A program made the translations under genes and the position numbers. Under the pieces are notes generated by a model that saw only the letters and a list, made by a program, of their open reading frames with translations, did no database searches and was not told the origin of the DNA. 5,026 nucleotides of DNA. Origin: Clostridiales bacterium. GTDB lineage: Bacteria; Bacillota; Clostridia; Oscillospirales; Oscillospiraceae. Location: the NCBI GenBank assembly GCA_019420945.1, contig JAHZGF010000053.1:1-5026 (forward strand), read 5' to 3'. Shown piece after piece: positions 1 through 5,026 of this stretch (position 1 is its first letter; each line of letters opens with the position of its first letter).

Positions 1-1934
1 GCGAACACGGCCAGCCACATATTGGCGAAACCCAGCGCAATCAGTACGAGGCAGGCCAGTTTTACGCCGATGGCCACCACGATGTTCTGATAGACGATGC
101 CAAGGCACTTGCGGGAGATTTTGATTGCTTTGGAAATTTGCATTGGGTCGTCATCCATCAGTACTACATCCGCAGCTTCAATGGCAGCGTCAGAACCCAT
201 AGCGCCCATAGCAATGCCGATGTCTGCCCGGCGAAGCACCGGGGCATCGTTGATGCCATCTCCTACGAAAGCCAGCTTTTCCTTTTCCGATTTGATCTGA
301 ATTAGTTCTTCTACTTTCTCTACCTTATCAGCAGGGAGCAGTTCGCTGTAGACCTCATTCAAGCCAAGAGCGGAGGCTACACTGTCAGCCACCTTCTTGG
401 CGTCACCAGTAAGCATCACAGTCTTGCGAACCCCAGCCGACTTTAATGCCTGGATGGCTTCCTTGGAGTGAGGCTTCACGATGTCGGAAATAACAATGTG
501 TCCGGCATATTTCCCGTCAATCGCCATGTGAATGATGGTGCCTACGCTGTGGCACGGAATAGATTGAACGCCCAGACGATTCATGAGCTTGTCGTTACCA
601 GCTGCCACCTGATGACCGTCCACTGTGGCGATCACGCCGTTGCCGCTGAGCTCCTGAATATTGGTTACACGGCTGCGGTCGATTTCCATACCGTAGGCTT
701 TCTGTAAGCTCTTGCTGATGGGATGGCTGGAAGCGCTCTCTGCCAGAGCGGCGTATTCCACCAGCTTGTGCTCATCCATCTCATTGTGATGGATCGCATT
801 CACCTCAAATACGCCCTGAGTCAGTGTGCCGGTCTTGTCAAAGACCACGATCTTAGCCTGTGACAGGGTCTCCAGATAGTTGGACCCCTTCACCAGAACG
901 CCCGCCTTACTGGCTCCGCCAATTCCTGCAAAGAAGGACAAAGGAATGGAAATGACCAAAGCGCAGGGGCAGCTGGCAACGAGGAAGGTCAGCGCACGAT
1001 AGATCCAGGTCTCCCAGCCTGCATCCAGCCCCATACCGAACATCCGCACCAAAGGAGGCAGAATTGCCAAGGCCAGTGCGGCATAACATACCGCAGGGGT
1101 GTAAATTTTTGCGAAGCGGGAGATAAAGTCCTCCGACTTGGACTTCCGGGAGGAAGCATTCTCCACCAGATCCAGAATCTTGGAGACAGTGGACTCGCCA
1201 AATTCCTTGGTGGTCTGGATATGGAGCAAGCCTGTCATATTGATACAGCCAGAGATGATCTCATCCCCGGTTTTGACCTCGCGGGGCAAGCTCTCGCCTG
1301 TGAGGGCAGCGGTGTTCAGTGTAGATTCACCCTGAACCACCGTACCGTCAATAGGAACTTTTTCGCCGGGCTGTACCACAATAATGGTGCCGATCCCCAC
1401 TTCGTCCGGGTCCACCTGTTCCAGTTTGCCGTCCCGTTCGATATTGGCATAATCAGGACGGATGTCCATCAGATCACTGATATTCCGGCGACTCTTGCCC
1501 ACAGCATACGACTGGAACCATTCGCCTACCTGGTAGAACAGCATCACCGCGATGGCCTCCAGATAGTCGCCGTTTTCATATACGGCCAGTGCCAGAGCCC
1601 CCAGTGTAGCCACCGCCATCAGAAAGTGCTCATCGAACACCTGACCGTTGCGGATACCTTTTCCGGCTTTTTCCAAAATGTCATAGCCAATGACCAGATA
1701 ATCCACCATGAACACAGCCAGACGTACCCAGCGGCCTGCCGCGCCAAACACTTCAAATGCGCCTGCGCCCAGGACCTGCAAAATTAACAGTAGAACCGTA
1801 GCAGTCAGAATCCGCCACAACATCACTTTTTGTTTTTTGGTCATACCGGCGGAGGACCGCGTGCCGATGATCTGAAGGATCACGGCCAGCAGAGCCACCA
1901 CGACCAGCAGACCGTTGATGATATACTCCTGCAT
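1..1934 (-). CDS. Heavy-metal translocating P1B-type ATPase, Zn/Cd/Pb (CadA/ZntA-like), 3' end cut by window edge
   Basis: Membrane pump that uses ATP to move a soft divalent metal out of the cytoplasm. 644 residues are visible without a stop or frameshift. Motifs in order: TGES (212-215, actuator), transmembrane metal site CPC (C322, C324), phosphorylation site DKTGTLT (D366), SSHP with the nucleotide-binding H404-P405, TGD (509-511), GDGIND (558-563), then GSDAAIEAADVVLM and a late membrane segment with K625 ending in ANMWLAVF. CPC plus the late Lys is known for the P1B-2 Zn/Cd/Pb class; Cu pumps have different residues there. There is no N-terminal HMA domain. Instead residues 5-24 form an extra hydrophobic helix before the TKKQK segment where relatives often begin. 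The start ATG is chosen for AAAGGAG 9 nt upstream. It follows the HMA gene by 98 nt, so co-transcription is likely. By family pattern only about 15-25 C-terminal residues are missing. Substrate is inferred, not shown. Confidence 0.95.
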   Translation of the reverse strand, partial: MQEYIINGLLVVVALLAVILQIIGTRSSAGMTKKQKVMLWRILTATVLLLILQVLGAGAFEVFGAAGRWVRLAVFMVDYLVIGYDILEKAGKGIRNGQVFDEHFLMAVATLGALALAVYENGDYLEAIAVMLFYQVGEWFQSYAVGKSRRNISDLMDIRPDYANIERDGKLEQVDPDEVGIGTIIVVQPGEKVPIDGTVVQGESTLNTAALTGESLPREVKTGDEIISGCINMTGLLHIQTTKEFGESTVSKILDLVENASSRKSKSEDFISRFAKIYTPAVCYAALALAILPPLVRMFGMGLDAGWETWIYRALTFLVASCPCALVISIPLSFFAGIGGASKAGVLVKGSNYLETLSQAKIVVFDKTGTLTQGVFEVNAIHHNEMDEHKLVEYAALAESASSHPISKSLQKAYGMEIDRSRVTNIQELSGNGVIATVDGHQVAAGNDKLMNRLGVQSIPCHSVGTIIHMAIDGKYAGHIVISDIVKPHSKEAIQALKSAGVRKTVMLTGDAKKVADSVASALGLNEVYSELLPADKVEKVEELIQIKSEKEKLAFVGDGINDAPVLRRADIGIAMGAMGSDAAIEAADVVLMDDDPMQISKAIKISRKCLGIVYQNIVVAIGVKLACLVLIALGFANMWLAVF

Positions 1935-1989
1935 TTCGTTTTACTCCTTTCACGATTGCTTATTCGTTTATTTGTCTAAGAGAAAGAAC

Positions 1990-2016
1990 GCCCTGCAAGC
2001 TGCCGCTCAACAGGGC
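1990..2016 (-). terminator. Hairpin in the HMA-ATPase gap, possible attenuator or partial terminator
   Basis: Seen directly: GCCCTG and CAGGGC form a 6-bp stem enclosing 15 nt, and the loop can add GAGC/GCTT pairing around GGCA. On the minus strand the stem is followed by GTTCTTTCTCTT, which is pyrimidine-rich but not a clean U-run. It begins 16 nt after the HMA stop codon and ends about 55 nt before the ATPase start. Such a structure could lower transcription into the ATPase so that the small protein is made in excess, or protect the 3' end of the upstream message. Which of these it does is inference. Confidence 0.4.
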
Positions 2017-2032
2017 ATTTCGTTTCGCTGGC

Positions 2033-2251
2033 TTACAGGAAGATCTCGCAATCGGGTTCCACCTTCTTGCAGGCTTTGCGAACCTCCTGCATAACAGCCT
2101 TGGGGTCCTGACCTTCCTCGAACTCCACGTTCATCTTGAGGGTCATAAAATTCACCGTAGCGCTCTGTACGCCGCTGGTCTTGCGGGCTGCATCCTCCAT
2201 CAGGTTGGCGCAGTTAGCGCAATCCACATCGATTTTGTAAGTCTTTTTCAT
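2033..2251 (-). CDS. Free-standing heavy-metal-associated (HMA) domain protein, metallochaperone-like
   Basis: A 72-residue soluble protein that is essentially one HMA (ferredoxin-like) domain. The metal-binding loop is DCANCA with C11 and C14, followed by the helix ANLMEDAARKTSGV and the beta strand SATVNFMTLKMNVEF, the usual HMA order. Two further cysteines lie near the end (C61, C68), which is not needed for the core fold and could add metal or redox chemistry. The DCxxC loop resembles the N-terminal domains of Zn/Cd ATPases rather than the MxCxxC of copper chaperones. The start ATG is set by AGAGGAGA about 8 nt upstream; a longer frame opening at 2293 lies within the leader. The gene sits directly before the ATPase, which lacks an HMA domain, so it probably delivers metal to that pump or regulates it. 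First gene after the promoter at 2320-2348. Confidence 0.9.
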   Translation of the reverse strand: MKKTYKIDVDCANCANLMEDAARKTSGVQSATVNFMTLKMNVEFEEGQDPKAVMQEVRKACKKVEPDCEIFL

Positions 2252-2292
2252 TTTGAAAATCTCCTCTCCGAGTAGTAATTTTGTGTCAAACA

Positions 2293-2308
2293 ATTAAATC
2301 ATTATTTA
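2293..2308. promoter_or_regulatory. Operator-like AT-rich dyad downstream of the HMA-gene promoter
   Basis: Plus strand reads ATTAAATCATTATTTA, a dyad TTAAAT-CATT-ATTTAA (2294-2309), extendable to 2291-2312 with one mismatched pair. It matches the element at 4885-4900 (minus strand) at 14 of 16 positions. It begins 11 nt past the -10 hexamer, about +6 to +21 of the predicted transcript, a classic repressor position. The regulator is unknown; ArsR/SmtB-type or Fur-type binding are possibilities by position and AT-rich symmetry only. Confidence 0.45.
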
Positions 2309-2319
2309 ACTGTATCTTC

Positions 2320-2348
2320 ATCATACGCAGGAAAACCGTCCTCGTCAA
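2320..2348 (-). promoter_or_regulatory. Sigma-A-type promoter for the HMA protein-ATPase operon
   Basis: Minus strand: -35 TTGACG (2348-2343), a 17-nt spacer, and -10 TATGAT (2325-2320). Each hexamer differs from consensus by one base and the spacing is ideal. The predicted start is near 2313, giving a leader of about 60 nt before the HMA ATG. The -35 hexamer lies largely in the loop of an inverted repeat (2333-2354). No other element in this intergenic region fits as well. Confidence 0.6.
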
Positions 2349-2354
2349 CGGTTT
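2333..2354. repeat. Inverted repeat AAACCGT / ACGGTTT spanning the -35 region
   Basis: A perfect 7-bp inverted repeat with an 8-nt loop. On the minus strand it lies about 58 nt beyond the stop of the Cys-rich protein gene and is followed by only a short TTTT, so it is a poor intrinsic terminator for the feo operon. Because the -35 hexamer of the next promoter lies inside it, it could equally be a protein-binding site, or chance. Confidence 0.35.
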
Positions 2355-2411
2355 GAACCCATATCCTGCTATTCGGGAAAAAGGTTCTTCTGTTTGGGCA
2401 AAATGCAGCTT

Positions 2412-2546
2412 TTATCGGCACATTCCAGTCCCCTGATAAGGGCAACCCGCGCACTTCCCGCGATTTTCTTTTCGGCGTTTTACCATGCGTCTCAAAGACC
2501 AGATACAATACACCGCCAATACAATGAGTAAAATCAAAGATGCCAT
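2412..2546 (-). CDS. FeoB-associated Cys-rich membrane protein (small)
   Basis: A 44-residue protein in the position and with the design of the FeoB-associated Cys-rich membrane protein family, common after feoB in Firmicutes. One hydrophobic helix (residues about 3-18) is followed by a very basic stretch (RRMVKRRKENRGK) and a short tail with a CAGC motif (C32, C35) and a final cysteine (C43). By the positive-inside rule the Cys tail should be cytoplasmic, near the FeoB GTPase domain. It may bind iron or assist FeoB, a role inferred from linkage rather than proven. The start at 2546 is preferred because GGAGAAGG stands 5 nt upstream; an alternative ATG at 2561 adds five residues (MEKVY) but has only a weak AAAGAG. 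The gap to the feoB stop is 41 nt, so it is in the same operon. It is short enough to be missed by gene callers. Confidence 0.82.
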   Translation of the reverse strand: MASLILLIVLAVYCIWSLRRMVKRRKENRGKCAGCPYQGTGMCR

Positions 2547-2587
2547 ATAAACCTTCTCCATTTTGACTCTTTGCAAAAATAGCTTGC

Positions 2588-4636
2588 TTAAAGCACTACA
2601 AAAGATCCAATCTGGTACACTACAAAAGTGACAATCCACGCCACCAACAACTGGAAAATGGCGGTAAAACCCATCCATGCCCAACTTCCCGATTCCTTGC
2701 GGATAGTAGCCAGAGCCGCCGCACAGGGAATATAGAGCAGGCAGAACACCATCAGGCAGAAGGCATTGAGAGACCCGAAGCCGATACCGTTCAATGCAGA
2801 TGCAAAAGCACTCATCCCCTCTGGCGAGCTGGCGTTGACAATGCCGAACAACACAGCACAGCTGGACACCACCACTTCCTTGGCGGAGACACCGGCAATC
2901 AGAGCCACGGCAATCTGCCAGAAGCCCAAGCCAATGGGGGCAAAGAAGGGAACCAGGCACTTACCAATTATAGCCCCGAAACTCTGTGCCATGTCCGGGG
3001 AATAGCCATGGGGGCCAAAGTTCAGCAGGAGCCAAATCGCCAGCGTAGCAATAAAAATCGTAGTGCCTGCCTTTTCCAGATAATCCTTGATCTTCTCCCA
3101 CACATAGATGGCCACCGTCCGGGAATCGGGCAGCTTATACTCCGGCAGTTCGATCATCAGGTAATTGACGCTCTTTTTCCGATCCAGAAGGTGGATGACG
3201 GCGGACACCACAATGGCAACCACAATGCCAATCAGGTACATGGAATAAGCCATCAGCATGGCGTTGTCTCCAAAAAACATCTCGGAGAACAAGATGTAGA
3301 TGGTCAGCCGGGCGTTGCAGCTCATAAATGGCGTTACCAGCATGACCTTGAAGCGGTCCCGCTTGCTTTCCAGCGCACGGGAAGCCATGATGGCGGGAAC
3401 CGTACAGCCAAATCCCAGTAGCATGGGAATGAAGGCTTTGCCGGAAAGCCCCAGCTTGCTCATGATGCCCTCCATCACATAGGCCACACGGGCCATATAA
3501 CCGCTGTCCTCCAGTAGTGCCAAACACAAAAAAAGAATCAAAATATTAGGCAGAAATGTGACAATGGTGCCCACGCCGCCGATGATACCGTCCACCATCA
3601 GCGAGGTGAGGATTGTCCCGGCGTGAACTGCCGTCAGACCACTTTGCGCCACGCCGGAAAGCCAGTCAATGCCCAGCTCAAAATATCCCTTGATCCAGTC
3701 GCCAATGGTAAAGGTCAAAAAGAAGGTAACGGCCATGATTACCAGAAAGATGGGGATACTCCACACTTTGCTGGTGAGCAGCTTGTCCGCCCGCTCGGTG
3801 AGCAGATCCTGCCGTTCCTTGTGGAGCAGGACTTCACCGATGATTTCCCCGATGAAGTCATATTTCTGGTTGATGATGTCCGACTCGTAGCTGCGATCCA
3901 GCACCTGGGGAAGGTTCACCGGGTACTTCTCCGTGATCTCCTTATCCTCCTCCAGCAGCTTCAGCGCATGCCAGCGGTAGTTCGTCAGACCTGGATAACG
4001 ACGCTTCAGCTCCGGCATGATCTGGTCGATCTTGTCCTCGATCTCATCGGAATAGACCATGGCATACTCTGAGTGGTGATCGTGCCGGTGTTTGGAGCGG
4101 ACCTTATGGTGGTGGATCAAACAGTCCGGGTCGGTGCAATCCTTGTGGTGGGCGGCGGCATGGAGCAGAATATCCAGCCCACGGCGCTGACGGGCGGAGA
4201 CCGGGATTACCGGGATGCCCAGCATCTCCAGCAGACGGTACAGGTCGATCTCCATGCCCCGCTTTTCCACAATGTCCATCATGTTCAGAGCCAGCACCAC
4301 TAGCTTGCCCAGCTCCAGCAGTTGCAAGGTCAGATAGAGACTGCGTTCCAGTGCGGAGGCATCCGCCACATTGATGATGACATCCACCTCATCGCTGAGG
4401 ATAAACTGCCGGGAGACGGTTTCCTCCATGGTATAGGAGGTCAGGCTGTAGGTGCCGGGTAAGTCTACCAGATGGATGGTAAGGTCGTGGTCCTTCATGA
4501 CGCCCTCCACCTTCTCCACGGTCACGCCCGGCCAGTTGGCCACTTTCAGGTTGGCCCCGGTATAGGCGTTGAACAGGGTGGTCTTGCCGCAGTTCGGGTT
4601 GCCGATAAATCCAATGGTCATTTCCTGTTCACTCAT
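2588..4636 (-). CDS. feoB: Ferrous iron transport protein B
   Basis: Fe(II) permease of the inner membrane with an N-terminal cytoplasmic GTPase domain; 682 residues, slightly shorter than the E. coli protein. G motifs: G1 GNPNCGKT (12-19), G2 region around T39 after NWPGV, G3 DLPG (58-61), G4 NMMD (118-121), G5 SAR (147-149). Then comes an unusual His/Cys-rich segment (159-188), a helical linker, and the membrane core from about residue 290. The core shows both Gate-type FeoB signatures: GFGCTVPAIMASR with C411 and PFMSCNAR with C440; AKEVVVSS follows near 585. The ATG at 4636 is chosen because it carries AAGAAGG 8 nt upstream inside the feoA end and because FeoB proteins begin just before the G1 strand; an in-frame ATG at 4690 would add 18 unrelated residues. 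It overlaps feoA by 8 nt, consistent with translational coupling. Confidence 0.97.
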   Translation of the reverse strand: MSEQEMTIGFIGNPNCGKTTLFNAYTGANLKVANWPGVTVEKVEGVMKDHDLTIHLVDLPGTYSLTSYTMEETVSRQFILSDEVDVIINVADASALERSLYLTLQLLELGKLVVLALNMMDIVEKRGMEIDLYRLLEMLGIPVIPVSARQRRGLDILLHAAAHHKDCTDPDCLIHHHKVRSKHRHDHHSEYAMVYSDEIEDKIDQIMPELKRRYPGLTNYRWHALKLLEEDKEITEKYPVNLPQVLDRSYESDIINQKYDFIGEIIGEVLLHKERQDLLTERADKLLTSKVWSIPIFLVIMAVTFFLTFTIGDWIKGYFELGIDWLSGVAQSGLTAVHAGTILTSLMVDGIIGGVGTIVTFLPNILILFLCLALLEDSGYMARVAYVMEGIMSKLGLSGKAFIPMLLGFGCTVPAIMASRALESKRDRFKVMLVTPFMSCNARLTIYILFSEMFFGDNAMLMAYSMYLIGIVVAIVVSAVIHLLDRKKSVNYLMIELPEYKLPDSRTVAIYVWEKIKDYLEKAGTTIFIATLAIWLLLNFGPHGYSPDMAQSFGAIIGKCLVPFFAPIGLGFWQIAVALIAGVSAKEVVVSSCAVLFGIVNASSPEGMSAFASALNGIGFGSLNAFCLMVFCLLYIPCAAALATIRKESGSWAWMGFTAIFQLLVAWIVTFVVYQIGSFVVL

Positions 4637-4862
4637 GCACGTCACCTTCTTCCACTGTAATATTTTTGGTAATGTTATACCCCAGGGCAAACCGGGTGCC
4701 CCGCAGTTTAATAATCAAAATTCCCTTTCCTTTTCGGTTCAGCACAGAGATGGCGGTCTGACGGGTCATGCCCAAAGTCTCCAAACGCCGCTCAAGCTGA
4801 AAGGGAAGATGAATGGACTTTACGGTATAAGCCCGTCCAATCTTCGCATCCTTCAAAAGCAT
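4629..4862 (-). CDS. feoA: Ferrous iron transport protein A
   Basis: Small cytoplasmic protein of SH3-like fold that supports FeoB-dependent Fe(II) uptake, probably by contacting its cytoplasmic domain. 77 residues, the normal FeoA size. The family pattern is clear: an early LLKDAKIGRAYTV, the LERRLETLGM turn, then alternating beta strands (AISVLNRKGKGILIIKLRG, with TRFALGYNITKNITVEE closing the domain). The ATG at 4862 is preferred over an in-frame GTG at 4871 because GAGAGG lies 8 nt before the ATG, while it would abut the GTG. It is the first gene of the operon and its last codons contain the feoB ribosome binding site; the stop overlaps the feoB start. Control is probably through the promoter and dyad upstream (4885-4941). 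Confidence 0.95.
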   Translation of the reverse strand: MLLKDAKIGRAYTVKSIHLPFQLERRLETLGMTRQTAISVLNRKGKGILIIKLRGTRFALGYNITKNITVEEGDVHE

Positions 4863-4884
4863 CTTTCTCACCTCTCAATATCAA

Positions 4885-4900
4885 TAAACAATCATTTAAT
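4885..4900. promoter_or_regulatory. Operator-like element downstream of the feoA promoter
   Basis: Minus strand reads ATTAAATGATTGTTTA, 14 of 16 identical to the plus-strand element at 2293-2308. It begins 12 nt after the -10 hexamer of feoA (11 nt in the other case), covering about +7 to +22 of the predicted transcript and ending 22 nt before the feoA ATG. Its own symmetry is weaker than that of the second copy. A shared repressor site is the inference; the regulator is not encoded in this window. Confidence 0.42.
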
Positions 4901-4907
4901 CGTTCTG

Positions 4908-4920
4908 TCTACATTGTAGA
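4908..4920. promoter_or_regulatory. Perfect 13-bp palindrome TCTACA-T-TGTAGA over the feoA -10
   Basis: Six-base arms with one central base, overlapping the -10 hexamer TACAAT. TACA/TGTA half-sites are typical of BlaI/MecI/CopY-family repressors, although those operators mostly have two central bases, so the assignment is tentative. It may be a second operator for the feo operon. Confidence 0.35.
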
Positions 4921-4941
4921 GCGGGGAAAATCGAAAAACAA
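4913..4941 (-). promoter_or_regulatory. Candidate sigma-A promoter of the feoAB operon
   Basis: Minus strand: -35 TTGTTT (4941-4936, only three consensus bases), a 17-nt spacer and -10 TACAAT (4918-4913, five of six). Predicted start near 4906, leader about 44 nt. The weak -35 and good -10 are ordinary for a regulated promoter. The geometry relative to the downstream dyad copies that of the promoter at 2320-2348, which raises confidence. Confidence 0.48.
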
Positions 4942-5026
4942 TAGACGGAGTACAAGTCCTTCCAAGAGGGATAAGAAAACTTCTGAATGGGTAAACAGTG
5001 CTAAAAAAGGTTCTGACATTGAAGCA
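4942..5026. other. Right-edge sequence with no assignable gene
   Basis: No complete gene is visible here. On the plus strand one frame stays open from upstream of the feoA promoter to the window end and gives a Lys/Ser-rich peptide (SPSKRDKKTSEWVNSAKKG), but no ATG, GTG or TTG precedes it in frame and I see no ribosome binding site. It could be part of a divergent or decayed gene continuing beyond the window, or chance. Confidence 0.4.

Larger units (their letters stand above)
2252..2411. other. Intergenic region between the Cys-rich protein gene and the HMA gene
   Basis: These 160 nt hold the inverted repeat, promoter and operator-like dyad listed separately, then the HMA ribosome binding site. 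No open frame here has a credible start with a ribosome binding site. No strong terminator is visible after the feo genes, so read-through from feo into the HMA-ATPase pair is possible besides the local promoter. Confidence 0.7.

Noticed and set aside
1221..1787. 188-codon plus-strand open frame
   Set aside because: It lies entirely antisense to the ATPase, whose motifs prove the minus-strand frame; its product has no recognisable domain.
1842..1844. ATPase start at Met31
   Set aside because: No ribosome binding site precedes it, while the ATG at 1934 has AAAGGAG at good distance.
1951..1975. Third copy of the shared regulatory motif before the ATPase
   Set aside because: Only a GATTGCTTATT stretch resembles part of the feoA element, with no promoter beside it; within chance for AT-rich sequence.
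2291..2312. Classical Fur box
   Set aside because: Compared by eye with the 19-bp Fur consensus, only about half the positions fit; the dyad geometry is different, so I did not name Fur.
2302..2508. 68-codon minus-strand frame overlapping the Cys-rich gene
   Set aside because: It reads the Cys-rich gene in another frame and then the promoter region; no domain or ribosome binding site.
2412..2960. 182-codon minus-strand frame covering the end of feoB
   Set aside because: Only its last 44-49 codons make a sensible protein (the Cys-rich membrane protein); the upstream part is feoB sequence read out of frame.
3008..4072. Several plus-strand open frames (3008-3421, 3623-4072)
   Set aside because: All are antisense to feoB, and their compositions are those of shadow frames.
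4637..4690. In-frame upstream ATG extension of feoB
   Set aside because: The extra 18 residues lie within feoA, have no ribosome binding site, and do not resemble FeoB N-termini.
4863..4871. GTG start for feoA three codons upstream
   Set aside because: The Shine-Dalgarno sequence abuts this GTG, but has ideal spacing to the ATG at 4862.

Overview
The window carries a compact metal-transport locus, with every convincing gene on the minus strand, so it reads from right to left. Gene style, the FeoA/FeoB/small Cys-rich membrane protein trio, mid-range base composition and strong AGGAGG-type ribosome binding sites fit an anaerobic gut-type Firmicute (Clostridia, perhaps an Oscillospiraceae/Ruminococcaceae relative). 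No rRNA or housekeeping marker is present, so the taxonomic guess is an inference only.

Layout from right to left: (1) 4863-5026 is a non-coding leader with a candidate sigma-A promoter, a perfect 13-bp palindrome on its -10 and an AT-rich dyad just downstream. (2) feoA (4629-4862), feoB (2588-4636, overlapping feoA by 8 nt) and a 44-codon FeoB-associated Cys-rich membrane protein (2412-2546) form a ferrous-iron uptake operon. (3) 2252-2411 is an intergenic region with a near-consensus promoter (TTGACG, 17 nt, TATGAT) followed by a dyad that matches the feoA one at 14 of 16 bases, at almost the same distance from the -10. (4) Next come a free-standing 72-aa heavy-metal-associated (HMA) protein with a CxxC motif (2033-2251), a 98-nt gap holding a hairpin, and a P1B-type heavy-metal ATPase (1-1934) that runs off the left edge with roughly 15-25 residues missing.

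Working together: FeoB imports Fe(II), assisted by FeoA and probably by the small Cys-rich protein. The HMA protein looks like the detached N-terminal metal-binding domain (or metallochaperone) of the ATPase, which itself lacks an HMA domain and starts with an extra hydrophobic helix. The ATPase has the features of the Zn/Cd/Pb exporting (CadA/ZntA, P1B-2) class. The most interesting signal is regulatory: the uptake operon and the chaperone/exporter operon appear to share an operator-like element at equivalent promoter positions, suggesting one metalloregulator, not encoded in this window, controls both. I did not see a CRISPR array, mobile element, tRNA or an obviously undescribed defence-type system here.
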